Numbered from the stretch's first letter, positions 22,647-34,924 are shown. The stretch: 64,000 nt of DNA from Lithodes maja (GCA_037953745.1 JBAKBP010000188.1:192001-256000), one strand, 5' to 3'. Notes: generated by a model not told the origin, from the letters alone. Numbers and translations are program-made.

Positions 22647-22751
22647 GTCAATGATTACGGGGCCACTACTAAATATTAGGTTTTCTTTATCTCCTTACAG
22701 GAGTCAAACCTATAATTTATTAGTGGCCCCTCCATCATTGACCAACATGCC
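22647..22751. repeat. DIRS B internal complementary region
   Basis: GTCAATGATTACGGGGCCAC through AAACCTATAATTTATTAGTG to TGACCAACATGCC: reverse complement of the left end (22224-22290) joined to that of the right end (30905-30939). Confidence 0.9.
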
Positions 22752-23328
22752 TGATTTCTAAGACTGGAGGGGGACATTCGTAATCATATCATAACTCTAG
22801 AAAAGCAGATGATCAAACAACCACATAGTATTCTTACTTCGAAAATATATTTAAACATGGCGCAGCCCATATATATACAAAAAAGGGGTTCAAGCAGGTG
22901 CGTGCTTCAAAGAAGCCTGCTTGACAAAAAAAGGGTAACTCTGGAGTTTCTGTGAACAGATCTGTAGTTACAAAGGCACCCCACTCAACGAGTGGTGACA
23001 AAAATAACAAGTTATAAGTTTACATGTGCACATAATAAACCCCATAATATTCGTGGAAATGTTTTACAAACGATCTCCACTGTTTAAACTAAATTGCTTT
23101 CCCAGCTAAAACTACTATAACAACACTGTTGTTTGTACTAACATTGTACTAGCACAATTTCTCGCCCTGAATAGAACAGAGAAATTTTCATATCACATTA
23201 TCCATAATTTGTCTCACAGCTCTTACATTCCGGCGGGGTCTAGGGTGTCCTGTGTTACACTGACTGCACCCCCCCCCCCCTCCCCTCCTTTTCCCCTTGA
23301 AAGTAAACATAAGTGACTGAAGGGCCAC
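22752..23328 (-). other. DIRS B 3' non-coding region
   Basis: No ORF. Holds an AGCAGG...CCTGCTT foldback (22890-22925) and a C-rich run (23270-23290). The counterpart in copy E is 47721-48424. Confidence 0.6.
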
Positions 23329-24345
23329 CTAGACCCTCTGCCTTAAACCTATACATGGTAAGGAAGGTTTGTCTAGAGCAACTGACAAGTATCTAGTCAA
23401 AAACTTATGATTAGACGCCCACAACTGTGTGGACGAAATATCTTCAACTGAAAAGTTCTTCAAGAAACGTAAAGAGGCTGCCCATTTGCGTAAATCGTGG
23501 GCCCTACCCACAACGCCGGGATTACTCTCTTTAATGACTTCGACCAGAAGAGAAGCTAACCTCCGTTTCAGTAAGCGTTTGCCCGTACTCGCTACCCATA
23601 AAGCACCTTGGGGGTTTAGAGGAGCTACTCTCAAATATTTGGTTAGAGCTTGCCTGGACATAGATTATGGTGCACCTTATCCCTTTTTAACGCCGGCACC
23701 GTGAACTCAGAAAACACGTGTGCACTGTGCTCATTCTTGGCTACAAATCCCGGGGAAGGTGCAAATGTGAATACATTCATTAAGTCTACCAAACCTAAGG
23801 CAATTAGGTGTGTTGCTCATCACCGCCAGCTCAGACACTCTGTTCCCGGTGGCCAAAGCCAAAAGGAATACAGCCTTTTTTAAGAGTAATGCAAAATCTG
23901 CAGTATTTTGGTACAGACGAGAGTGAAGTAAAGACAATGCCTTGTCCAGAGACCAAGTAGGCATGAGCTGACGGGGAGGTGGGCGGAGTTTAAAACATGC
24001 CCTCATAAAACCTGTTTCCTCCGCTACCGGTATGGAGAGACCTGTAAGGTCTAAAAAGGGCACTCTAATCGCAGTTAAGTAATTTTTTAACGTTACCACA
24101 GATAAACGTTTCTGCTCAAACAGATAATTTAAATAATTGAAAACTAAAGCTACCGATGGCACAGTCTGTTCTGTTCTTATGATCCAAGAAGTAAAGGTTT
24201 GCCAATGTGATTGATACTGTCGTTTCGTAGACTGAGTATATTGATTTAATAATTTATTGGTCACCTCTCTACCGTATGGTGCTAGCCACTTGGCCTCCTG
24301 AATGTCCATAATGCAAAAGTCAGCGAGGTCGCTAGGTTGCCAATC
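23329..24345 (-). pseudogene. DIRS B tyrosine recombinase
   Basis: Minus strand. N-terminal SAM-like domain: LLNQYTQSTKRQYQSHWQTF through NYLTAIRVPFLDLTG (24345-24030). Catalytic domain: first Arg in LALATGNRVSELAV (23830-23870), HxxR box HDLRKWAASLRFL and the Tyr in FLTRYLSVAL (both 23329-23661). The enzyme would integrate the circular DNA copy by site-specific-type recombination, without target duplication. Comparison with copy E shows an extra T near 23766 (ATTTGCA versus ATTGCA) that shifts the frame, and a second shift near 23660. Its upstream frame is open through the RNase H region (see 24282-26187), so the natural protein may have an N-terminal extension overlapping RNase H. Confidence 0.88.
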
Positions 24346-26187
24346 GTGTCTAAGTGGAAATACCCGACCGGGAGCGACACCGGGTGCGGGCACCACGTCT
24401 TTAATTGCTGGTACCACAACTGCGCCGGCCACAGGGGTGCGACTAGCGAGACTAAGACTCGATAATCTCGTAGCTTGTTCACTATGTGGCACATTAGTGA
24501 CGCGTCTGGCGGCGGAAACAGATAGATGGAGCTCCATCTGTTCCAGTCTGTCACCAGGGCGTCTGGCCCCCCTGCCGGCGTCTTCGTCCGGCGGGTGAGG
24601 TATAGAGGGAGCTTGTGAGTCTCCTCGGACGCAAACAGATCCACTTGTGGATGGTAGAGCTCTGCAATCATTTGGTTGAAAATGGGTTGCTTGAGCTCCC
24701 ATTCTACTGTCGTGCTCTGTCTCCGGGACAGAGCGTTTGCCCAGACGTTTGCTACGCCTGGGAGATAAGATGCGTGAAGATAAATGTCTAGTCTGTTGGC
24801 TAGAGTAAAAATCTCTTCCGACACGTTTAGCAACTTCCTTGACCTCGTTGACCCTTGTTTCTGAATACAGTGAACTGCGTTCAGATTGTCCATTCTGAAG
24901 GCCACCGACTTTCCCCTTAAAGCAGGGCCGTGAGCCTGAAGGAAATACAAGGGGACTAGTAATTCTTTGACATTGATGTGGGAGATTTCTAAGTGGGACC
25001 AAAGCCCCTGACCCTGGTGCCCCTGATTTGACTGAAATCCCCAACCTATTGTGCCTGACGCATCCGTGTCTACCCATACTGTTGGCGGAGGAGAGGTCCA
25101 TGACATTATTGAGTGCAACGTTTCCCTCTTCGCCCAGACCGCTAGTAAGGTGTGGATTAGTTTTGGGATGGGCCATAACTTTCCCGCCGGTAAGAGTGGG
25201 AAATATTTGTTGCCTTCCAATATTAAACGTTTTACTTTCAACCGGCCCAACATTACAGTTAGTTGAATCCAGTTGAGAGAGCCGACCAGAGACTCCCAGA
25301 CCCTTCGTGTCGTAGTCAGACTGTGAAGAAACATGAACAGTTTCCTGCGAAACCTGTTGCGATTGTCCACACTCTGACTCAGAGTGAGAGCAGCTGTGTC
25401 CCAGACCAGCCCTATCCACTGAATTACTCGTGAGGGAACAAGGTTTGACTTTACCAGATTTACCTTGAACCCTAGAGTTTTGACATGATTTAAAATTATG
25501 TTGACAATGTTTGATGCATAATTGCTCTGTCTCTGCCACCACCAGCCAGTCGTCTAGGTACCACAACACTCTGATTCCTTGCTTTAATAACGGCATCAGG
25601 GCTTGCCGGACTAATTTCGTGAATAATCGAGGTGCCAGGTTCAAACCGAATGGCATCCTTTGAAAAACAAAATTTTGGTGCCTGATCCGTAAGGCCAGAA
25701 ACCTTTGAAACCTTTTGTTTACCGATACGTGCCAAGAAGCGTCTGTCAGGTCTAGGGAACACATCCAACCTCCCGGCGGAAGTGTTAGCCTGATTTGGTG
25801 TACTGTTAACATTCGGAATGACTCGTTGTGAATGTGAAGGTTCAGATAAGACAGGTCTACGACTGGTCTCATCTGAACACTGTCCCTTTTGGGAACCAAA
25901 AATAGCTTGGACGTGAATACAGGGTAATTTGGGGGGACCGGGATGATGACATTCTTGGCAATCATTTCCTGGACCAGTGACTCCACCTCTAATGAAACAA
26001 AATTCGCCGTTGTCGACTGACGTAAGCGAGGTCGCCGGAGCCACTGCCAAGTGATGCCTTTGCGTGCCACCATCCGTGCCCAAGTGTTTAACGGCCATGC
26101 TTGGTGACACGTTCGGAACGACCCAGTTAGCAGATAAGGGTTCGCCGGCTGTACTACCCTCGGATCCGCCGGCCTTAATACTGGCAC
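24282..26187 (-). pseudogene. DIRS B reverse transcriptase-RNase H
   Basis: RT in the first frame: KLFLVPKRDSVQMRPVVDLS, MCSLDLTDASWHV, QRMPFGLNLAPRLF and the catalytic WYLDDWLVV (26187 to about 25500). Homology then passes to another frame (probable single-base indel near 25500) as VNLVKSNLVPSRVIQW and LTLSQSVDNRNRFRR, followed by DIRS-type RNase H: VWVDTDASGTIGWGF, FRMDNLNAVHCIQ, NVWANALSRRQ, and DLFASEETHKLPLYL, ending at 24282. Function: copying element RNA into circular DNA. The first frame nevertheless stays open for the whole 2.4 kb into the recombinase, giving an 818-codon ORF that is partly an overlapping-frame product. Confidence 0.9.
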
Positions 26188-26204
26188 CGGGAGTGAGAGA
26201 GACT

Positions 26205-28843
26205 TTAGTTTTTTGATGGTGGTGGAGTTGGTGGTGGTGGACGCTTCGCCGGCTGGCTGGCGTTGGCCGAAGACGGGCCCTGACCTGGTTTATTATGGCC
26301 GCGTCCTCTCTGACCTGAAAACCTACTCTGTCTATGCCTGTACTGACCTTGGGGGGGGGAGGAGGAGGACTTAGGTGGAAGAAAGGGCTTAGATCCCCCC
26401 GGCTGAGCCTTAGCGACTGGCCTGGGTTTGGGGAAGTTAAAGGCAGGTTTCTTAGAAGGGGTGGGACTGTGTTTAAAGGCCTGAGCCATATTAAACACCG
26501 TTCGCCACACGTCAGGGGACATTAAAGAGGGAGTGAGCACTGGTGACATGACCACCTGATTCGCAATGCGATCAGGCAGTTTTCGGACTAAGGACATTCT
26601 GAGGTCTTGTCTCGCTCGTACCGCCTCAAGCAAGGCGGTGCGGATGTCGCCCAAAGATTGGATTGACGATTGAAGAAGCAGTTGCCGGGACAATTCAACC
26701 GATCGTCTGGCGTCCGCGTCTGCGATTGCCTGAGTGGACCGGAGCAAAGACTTTGCTATCTGTTGAGACACTATGTATTGAGAGAACAGGCGAAAAGCTT
26801 TCCCCCTTAGCCTAAATTCTCGTTCTAGGTGAGTTGGGGTAGGGGTAGTGAAAGGGTCTTTTAGCTCACAGAGATTAATTTTAGGGGCAGCTAAGAAAGC
26901 AAACAAAGCTGAAGGGACTCCGCCGGCAGAACACACTGGCATGGAGAACCAAGAATGAGTATCTTGAGGGATCTGGTGGGAAGTTTTGGAAGTAAATGTG
27001 GTCGCAAAGTTTTGAGCCTCTGCCTCCCATTCCACCCAAGGTCCTGGACCCAACTACCCCACCTTCAAGACTGGATTAGCTGCTGTGTCTGTGACGGTTT
27101 GCAAATCGAGTTCTGGAGTGAGAGCTGACAGAGTCTTAATGTCATTAAATCCATCATGCTTAGACCAGTCTGAAAAAAGTTTTGAAGCTGAGGCAGAGGG
27201 TAAAGCCGGCTTAGCAGCATAAACAAAATAATCTTGGTGATAATAACTAGGTATAGCCTTTATGTTGACATCTAGTACATTGCCCAAAGTATCCAAGGCC
27301 CTTAATTTCCTAGATTTATTGCCCTGGATGACCCACTCACGCGGTACTGGGAGTTCCCCTGACAAGGTAGGTTGGGCGATCTCTGGTTTAGTGGGGGTCA
27401 AAAGGACCCATGACTCTTCTGGTCCGTAAAGCAAGGGCATAGCTACCTTTCTGAGAGGCGCTCTGTCTAGAGGGGGCGGATTGACATCCGTTATAACCCT
27501 TACATTCGAAGTGGTCAATGCCGCCGTAGCAGGCCTAGTAACCACTGATGGTGACAGAGGGGGAGGGTGAGGGATCTGAGTTAAAGCAATAGAAGTCATC
27601 AGAGGCCGTACCGTAGAGCTTGTCGTGGGAGCTCCCAAGTCCGCTGTGGGAGTTTTCTGCTGTTGGCTAAATTTTTTAGATAAAGCATTACTGAGTAGCC
27701 CATCAATTTCCTGTGCAGTGACAAATTGACTTGATGATGTACTAACTAGTGAATCATTAAGATCTTGTGCGGCGTCTAAGCCTGAACCTGACTCTTGCCC
27801 TTCCATATCTGATATAATTGAAACCTCGTCTTTTTTATCCTGTTCCTCCTGAGAAGATCCCGCCGAAGCTGGGGTATCACCTTGTTGCCAAGATAAGTCA
27901 GGAATAGAGGATGGGATCGCCGCGTCCCGGTGGACTTCAGCCACTGTGTGAATAGTTTGAGCCGGAAGTGGGTGGTCAGGTCCTGGCTGAGAATATCGCC
28001 AAACACCTAGGCCTTGGCCTACACTCCCTTGGGAGTCTGCAACACTCTCAACCCCTGAGCCCCCTGAATTCTCCAATTCCAGGGTTAAAATGTTAATGGG
28101 TAAATCATCTTTAGGTACAGGCACTATACTGGACCCCTGAGCCCGAACACAAGCTCTGTCTGGGGTAGAGGTACGATGAGAAGCACTAGAAACTGGTGAA
28201 TATCGTGAGGCCTTTCTATCATGGGAGTCCTTCTTTGAAGATTTATGGCTGCGGTGTGACCGTGAACTACTTTTCGATTTAGAGGATTTATCGCCGTGAC
28301 CACTGGTGGAACTTTCTGTCTTACTCTTCTTACTCGATGGTGAAGAGGCAAGACTAGATGGCTGGTGTCTGAGAGGTGACCTAGACCGAGATCTCTAACG
28401 GGACGAGGAGGCTGCCGCCGGGGGTGTAGGCTCTCGTTGACGTTTCGCAGTAGCAGTAGGAGAAGACACAGAACCCTGACCAGTCTCTGCCGGCTTACGA
28501 CTAGTTACTCGAGAGGGATGTTTAGGGGGAGGGTGCTCAACAAGAAGCCTATCCCAAAGAGGGACGTTGTCACATTGAAGTGATTTATGAGCCACAATCG
28601 TAGTACTGTATACGCTGCCATCTGTTGCCTAACCTCTCGTAAGGCGACCGCTGCGGTCTTATCATTATCGCGGAGGACTTTGACACTTAATTGGGAGCAA
28701 AAGGAACATTTGCACATCACCCACAGACCCTTTGGACGGTCTAGACATTTAACACACTTGATGCAAAGAGTGTGCGCAAAAATAGGGATACCGGCACATG
28801 TAGGGGTAATGCATAAAGCAAAAACTGGGGCAAAGGTAGCCAT
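26205..28843 (-). pseudogene. DIRS B gag (two TAG stops, one frameshift)
   Basis: Start at ATG 28843 (MATFAPVFALCI), conserved in copies C and D. N-terminal Cys cluster CIKCVKCLDRPKGLWVMCKC then CSFC resembles a zinc-binding fold. A frameshift near 28600 leads into AHKSLQCDNVPLWDRLLVEH and an Arg/Ser-rich stretch (RSRSRSPLRH, SKSKSSSRSHRSHKSSKK) interrupted by TAG at 28395-28397. An acidic Ser-rich middle follows (to 27057), then a second TAG at 27054-27056. The C-terminal domain has GPGPWVEWEAEAQNFA, SLGDIRTALLEAVRARQDL and a basic Pro/Gly tail ending KRPPPPTPPPSK, suited to nucleic-acid binding. Both stops fall within regions conserved in other copies, so they are mutations rather than ORF ends. 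Confidence 0.82.
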
Positions 28844-30629
28844 GACAGAGACTGGTGGGAAACTACTGCAGGGTCTGTATTGGTCCACCGGGGCCCAGCT
28901 CTGGAAAAAAATTTTTTTCCAGGAATTAATGCTCATAAGGTTAACCCAACATGATCGCATACACACACACCCACATGTGTCAATAACCCGCCGGGTAACG
29001 AGACGTAATGTCACAACGATCACAGCTCGCTACGCGGCGGGATTCTATAAAGATTTCCGAATATCTAAACATGTCCTAAGAAAGTTAAGAATACCCTCTG
29101 ACATAATATAAAGGACCAGTATGGCGTTTATAACATAGTCTTTCTGGTGGTGACTGTCTCAAGATTCAATTTTTGGAAAAACAACCCCCCACAAAGATGC
29201 CGGCACCAGAATAACACAGGGCAGGCTGATACGAGATCTGATTTCTAACGAATTGTCACAAAGGATCGCCGTAAGTTTGAAGGCGGCGATACATTAACGT
29301 ATCTCTCAATTAACTGGTTAACTATATGGAATTGTAAATTCCTTATTTCCTCCTCCCAGGAGCACCCGGCGCCGGGTATGAAAAATTTGTGAAAAGATGT
29401 TAACCCTAATTGAGCCTTCGATCGCCGTAAGTCTGAAGGCGGCGATACATAAAGTACCACTAAAATGGATCGGTTAACTAAATTGAATGACCAAGACGTT
29501 CATCCCACCCTAACAAGGTGCACCCGCCGGGTGAGATGTAAACAACGTTAACCCCATAAGTTCCTGTCCCCACTTCTTTGTAAAAGATCGTCGGGGAGGG
29601 GAGGAAAGCCCTCAACAACAGCTAGGTTTGTTCTTTTTGGTTTGTAAAACCGGGTAGAAAAACTTCATAACATCTGTCCGCATGAACAATGTTAGATGGG
29701 TACAGCCAGACCGCCGGGGATCATAGGGAGCCTGAAACAGGCACCAACACAGAGACGCAGTCCTGGAGAGCCACAGACACCTCCACGCCGGGGACACAAG
29801 CCTGTGTTGAAACCACGCGTGGCCCAACACGGCTCTCGGCCGGGTTTTTCATGGTGAAACCGAGAAAAACCCGCCGGAAAGTAACCCACCCCGTTCAGAA
29901 ACCAACTGAACGCACAACGGACCTGGGAGCAAGCCAAGCACGACAAGCCCAAGGCCCACACAATAATCCGTGGAATTAGCCAATACACAACTAATCCAGG
30001 AAACATACATAGTCCGTGGAATTAGCCAATACACAACTAAACCAGGATACACATGACACAGTAGGACATATTTATAAAATAAACAATAACACTTGTACAT
30101 GTGGCAAAGCTATGAGCGGCTGGCTAGGCCTAAGCAGACGGCATAAGAAATGTTGAAATATAAACAAAAACACTGGAAATATAACAACAGGAACCACCGC
30201 CAACACACCACTGTAGTAAGGACTTCCGACAAAGGGAAGACTGACTCGGGACCCAGAAAAAACTTCACTAAGTGAAGAAAAATACGCTGGGAACGTCAGA
30301 AGCAACGCTTACCTCATCAGAAAGATAAAAGGCAGCATAAAATAACGCGTAATGAAAGCCGCCTGCATCACAAGCTAACTCGACTGTGAAAAGATCACAT
30401 GTCCACAACAGGACCACGAGGGTACATCCGAAATAGATGCCCCAAACACACGACCCAAAATACACTGCACTGCGGGCAACCAGCCCAGGACACTCCTGCT
30501 ACACATATCCTAACCTTACTTGATACATCCCGGAGTAAACAAATGAGAAAAAACTCACTAGGGACGCAGCAAATGCGGAACCAGCGGAGCGTGGGGAGAC
30601 ACGTCCGGGCAGGTTGAGCGCAGAGCAGA
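28844..30629 (-). other. DIRS B 5' leader with tandem hairpin units
   Basis: Non-coding leader. Two units of about 150 bp each begin with GATCGCCGTAAGT...GGCGGCGAT (29263-29290 and 29420-29446), a stem-loop, and end with a CACCCGCCGGGTG-type palindrome. The same units occur in C, D and E. Further up, short tandem repeats containing TTAGCCAATACACAACTAA (29975-30050). Short ORFs across it recur in other copies but show no domain. Confidence 0.7.
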
Positions 30630-30919
30630 GAAGGAAGAATGACGCCTGAATCAGCGTCTGGTCAAAGATCCACACAAGTACATCCACGATATGATGGAAA
30701 GCTTATTGGATAGTTATTCTTATTTTCTTTTTGTTTTTATTTTTTACGAAGTTTTTTCGTAGTGAGAACCCAATTCATAATGACTGAAGCCATGAGTGAG
30801 GTCGCGTGCGCTCATGATGAAGGCTCCTCAGATTTTAAATGCTCTGCGCGGTAGATTCAAACTACGGCGAATTAGTGTTTGAAGAGGATGCCTTATGTAA
30901 TAGGCATGTTCGTCAATGA
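30630..30919. repeat. DIRS B right inverted terminal repeat
   Basis: Inverted partner of 22284-22572, followed by the extension GAGGGGCCACTAATAAAT to 30939. Confidence 0.92.
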
Positions 30920-31066
30920 TGGAGGGGCCACTAATAAATTATACATTACAGGAGGGCGTAATGCATAAAGCAATGAATAACACAGGAAGCCTGATCCCAG
31001 GCTCGACCACAGAAAACGCAGTTTCTTATGAGCCCTCAAGCGACCAAACTCGTTGGGGTAACTTAC

Positions 31067-31255
31067 CTATTTTGAGCCATCCTGACTAAAACTCGGTAAA
31101 CAAAAACGGTGTTCTCGGAGAAAAAACGCCGGAAAGGTAACCCACACCAAACGCGACATTTTAACACATTTTATACAAAGGGTGTGCGCAAAAATAGGGA
31201 TACCTGAACAGGAGGGCGTAATGCATAAAGCAAAAACCGGGGCAAAGGTAGCCAT
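31067..31255 (-). pseudogene. DIRS C gag N-terminal fragment
   Basis: MATFAPVFALCITPSCSGIP then HTLCIKCVK, matching B and D, after which the sequence diverges into MSRLVWVTFPAFF (shared with D) and is not continued. Only the first part of gag is present. Confidence 0.75.
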
Positions 31256-32122
31256 GACAGAGACTGGTGGGATACTTACTCTAGGGTCTGCATAGACCCG
31301 CCGGGACCCAGCTCTGGAAAAAAAAGAACATTTCCAGGAATTAATGCTCATAAGGTTAACCCAAACATGTTCGCACACAAGTGTTAAATAACCCGCCGGG
31401 TAACGAGACGTAATGCTCAACGACTACAGCTCGCTACGCGGTGGGGTTTCCTAAGTAAAAGATTTCAGAATATCTTAATTTGTCCAAAAGATTTATGAAT
31501 ACCCTCTGACATAATATATAAAGACCAGCATGGCGTTTATAACTGATTAAGTCTTTCCGGTGGTGTTTGTTTCAAGATTCAATTTTGGAAAAAAAATAAA
31601 TAAAAAAGACGCCGGGCCCCGAATTATCTCGTAGATCAAAAACTGGGAAGCCTGACAAATATACGAGATCTAACTTCTCCCGAAGTATCTTTTTAGATCG
31701 CCGTATGTTGAAGGCGGTGATACAAAACGTATCCCTCAATTGTCTGGTTAACTAACTGAATTGTAAATTCATTATTCCCACCCTTCCAGGGAGCACCCGC
31801 CGGGTGTGAATATTAGTTTAAAAAACGTTAACCCCAATTGTGCCTTAAATTGCCGTATGTTGAAGGAGGCGATACACAATGCATCCCTCAATTGTCTGGT
31901 CAACTAAACTGAATTTTGCAAATTCGGTCATCCCACCCTACCAGGTTGCACCCGCCGGGTGATTTAAAGTTTAAAAGTTAACCCCAATTGTTCCTAACCC
32001 CACATCTTTGTAAAAGATCGCCGGGGAGGAAATACAACAACAGCATAGTTTCATATTGGCTTGGCAAAACCGAAAAAACTACAAACAACACGTGTCCGTA
32101 TGAACACTGTTAGATGGGTACA

Positions 32123-33592
32123 ATTAGAGCAATTAGTGGAGCCAGTGAGGGACATAATTCAAGCTTCCTTAGATAAAGGACAGGTTCCTGTTGAATGGAA
32201 AAGAGCTAATATCATTCCGATATACAAGAATGGAAACCCTGAGGACCCTCTAAACTATAGACCAGTTTCACTTACTAGTATTGTATGCAAGATTTGTGAA
32301 AAGTTAATTAGGAAGAGATGGATGAAAATGTTGGAGAGAAAGAAGATAATAACCCCAAAGCAATTTGGATTCAGAGAAGGGACATCTTGTGTTACCAGTT
32401 TGCTATGTTATTACAGTAGGGTGATAGATGTACTCCAAGAGAGAGGCGGATGGGTGGACTGAGTCTACTTAGACCTTTCCAAAGCATTCGATAAGGTACC
32501 ACATAAGAGATTGTTATCTAAGCTTGAGACGCTAGGATGTGTCAGGGGGAGTTTGCTGAAATGGATGGAGAGCTATTTAACAGATAGGGAAATGAGGACC
32601 AACATTAGAGGAACTTACTCATCGTGGCGGAAAGTTGAGAGTGGTGTGCCGCAGGGATCTGTGTTGGCACCTCTCATGTTCCTTATGTACGTGAATGACC
32701 TGCCGATAGGCATAAACTCTTACATGTCAATGTTTGCAGATGACGTAAAAATTATGAGACAAATAACAAATAAAAGTAGTTGTGAGGAGCTGCAAGGGGA
32801 TTTAGATAAAATATACGAATGGAGCACCAAGTGGAAAATTAAATTTAATATAAGTAAATGCCATGTGTTAAATATGGGAAGAAGTGTGAATAGACCAAAT
32901 TGGGAGTACAGGATGGGAGATAATATAATTAGCAAGGCCGAAAAAGAAAAAGATTTAGGGTTGATTATACAAGATAATTTGTCGCCAGAGAAACATATTA
33001 ACAAGCTCTTTAGCGGAATGTATGCAATGGCCGGGAATATGAAAGTTGCTCTGAACTACAGTACTGTACTTGGATGAGACCATGGTAGCGAAAATTATGA
33101 AGAGTATGATTAGACGAAGATTGGAGTATGCAGCAGTGGTGTGGTCCCCGCATCTAAAGAAGCATGTTCACAAGTTAGAAAGAATCCAGAGAGCAGTCAC
33201 TAGATTGGTTCCAAGTCTCAGAGAACTGCCATATGAAGGGAGGCTAGACAAATTAAATCTACCGAGTCTAAAAGAGAGGAGAGAGAGGGGAGACATGATA
33301 ATGATGTACAAATGTACCCGGGGGCTGGAGAGGCTGGATAGGGAGGATATATTAATTATGGATACAGGAATAACTAGAGGCCACAGCTACAAAGTAAAAA
33401 GACCTACCTGCAAGAACGATATCAGGAAGTTTAGCTTCACCTATAGATGTATTGACAAATGGAATGGGCTGGAGGAGGAGGTGGTAGGGGCAAGGAACAT
33501 CCATATTTTCAAGAAAAAATTGGATAAAAAGTAGACTGAGAGACGGGACAACACGAGCTTAGCTCAACTCCTGTAAACTACAATTAGGTAAA
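32123..33592 (+). mobile_element. CR1/Jockey-group LINE S, 5'-truncated, nested in DIRS C
   Basis: Plus strand. RT boxes: WKRANIIPIYKNGNPEDPLN, VSLTSIVCKICEKLI, YLDLSKAFDKVPHKRLL, SGVPQGSVLAPLMFLMYVND, the catalytic MFADDVKI, then the thumb and the C-terminal FTYRCIDKWNGLEEEVVGA. Broken by an in-frame TGA (32460-32462) just before the LDLSKAFDK box and a frameshift near 33070. Ends CAATTAGGTAAA; the flanking DIRS sequence shows the insertion between GATGGGTACA and GCCAACCCG with possible 4-bp TACA duplication. The undisturbed site is visible in copy D (about 36255-36280). Confidence 0.92.
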
Positions 33593-34611
33593 TACAGCCA
33601 ACCCGCCAGGAATCAGAAGGAGCCTGAAACAGGCACCCCAGAGACGCAGTCCTGGGGAGCCACAGACACCCACTCGCCGGGGAAACAAGCCTGTTTCCAC
33701 ATAGCGATTTTGATAATTTAATTTGACTTTATATTGTCCTTGTCCCAATTTTGGTTTGTTTAGTTTGCAAGTTTTACATTTTAATTTAAACCACGCGTCG
33801 CCAAAACTCGGCAACCAGCCGGGTTTTTTCATGGTGTAACCGAGAAAAACCCGCCGGAAATAACCCACCCCGTCCAGAAACCATCTGAACGCAACACAGG
33901 ACCGAGGCGTAGCCAAAACACAACTAACGCCGGGCCCAACATAGTCCGTGGAATTAGCCAATACACAACTAACCCAGGACACATAAATCGTCCGTGGAAT
34001 TAGCCAATACACAACTAAACCAGGACACGCATCACACAGTAGTACATATTTAGAAAATAAATCAATAACACTTGTATATGTGGTAAAGCTACGAGAGGCT
34101 GGCTAGGCCTAGGCAGACGGATAACATTAACATGTCGGAATATAAACAAAAAGCACTGAATTATATCACAACAGGAACCACCGCCAACACACCACTGTAG
34201 CAAATACTTCCGGCAAAGGGAAGAACCGACTCGGGACCCAGAAAAAACTTCACTAAGTGAAGAAAAATACGCTGGGAACGTCAGCAAAAATACGCTACCT
34301 CATCAGAAAGATAAAAGGAAGCAATAATGCGTAATGAAAGCCGCCTGCATCACAAAGCTAGCTAACTGTGAAAAAGTTCACCTGTCCACAACCGGACCAC
34401 GAGGGTACATCCGAAATAGATGCCCCAAACACACGACCCAAAATACACTGCACTGCGGGAAACCAGCCCAGGACACTCCTGCTACGCCTATCCTAACCTT
34501 ACTCGATACATCCCGGAGTAAACAAATGAGAAAAAACTCACTAGGGACGCAGCAAATGCGGAACCAGCGGAGCGTGGAGAGACACGTCCGAGCCGGCTGA
34601 CCGCAGAGCAG

Positions 34612-34902
34612 AGAAGGAAGAATGACGCCTGAATCAGCGTCTGGTCAAAGATCCACACAAGTACATCTATGATATGATGGAAAGCTTATTGGATAGTTAT
34701 TCTTATTTTCTTTTTGTTTTTTATTTTTTACGAAGTTTTTTTCGTAGTGAGAACCCAATTCATAATGACTGAAGCCATGAGTGAGGTCGCGTGCGCTCAT
34801 GATGAAGGCTCCTCAGATTTTAAATGCTCTGCGCGGTAGATTCAAACTACGGCGGATTAGTGTTTGGAGAGGATGCCTTATGTAATAGGCATGTTCGTCA
34901 AT
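34612..34902. repeat. DIRS C right inverted terminal repeat
   Basis: Same repeat as 30630-30919; faces the D repeat across the 106-bp spacer. Confidence 0.9.
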
Positions 34903-34924
34903 GATGGAGGGGCCACTAATAAAT

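Larger units (their letters stand above)
22224..30939 (-). mobile_element. DIRS1-like retrotransposon B (most complete copy)
   Basis: About 8.7 kb with inverted terminal repeats 22284-22572 and 30630-30919, end extensions, and an internal complementary region at 22647-22751 next to the repeat at the 3' end of the genes. On the minus strand, from 30.6 kb downward: leader, gag, RT-RNase H, overlapping tyrosine recombinase, 3' non-coding part. This gene order and end structure define DIRS1-type elements, which lack integrase and protease. All three genes carry at least one frameshift or stop, so this copy is not autonomous. Right end AATAAAT directly abuts copy C. Confidence 0.93.
30943..34924 (-). 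mobile_element. DIRS fragment C (5' part only, minus strand)
   Basis: Truncated copy that starts at ACATTACAGGAGGGCG right against the end of B. It contains the gag start (ATG at 31255, MATFAPVFALCITPSC), the leader with hairpin units (31697 and 31850), and the right inverted repeat 34612-34902, ending AATAAAT at 34924. A CR1-like LINE is inserted at 32123. Without the LINE about 2.5 kb remain, and these pair with copy D in inverted orientation. Confidence 0.87.

Noticed and set aside
23731..26187. An 818-residue RT-recombinase fusion protein
   Set aside because: The middle part does not match RNase H in this frame; RNase H is in another frame. Treated as overlapping frames, not one fused enzyme.
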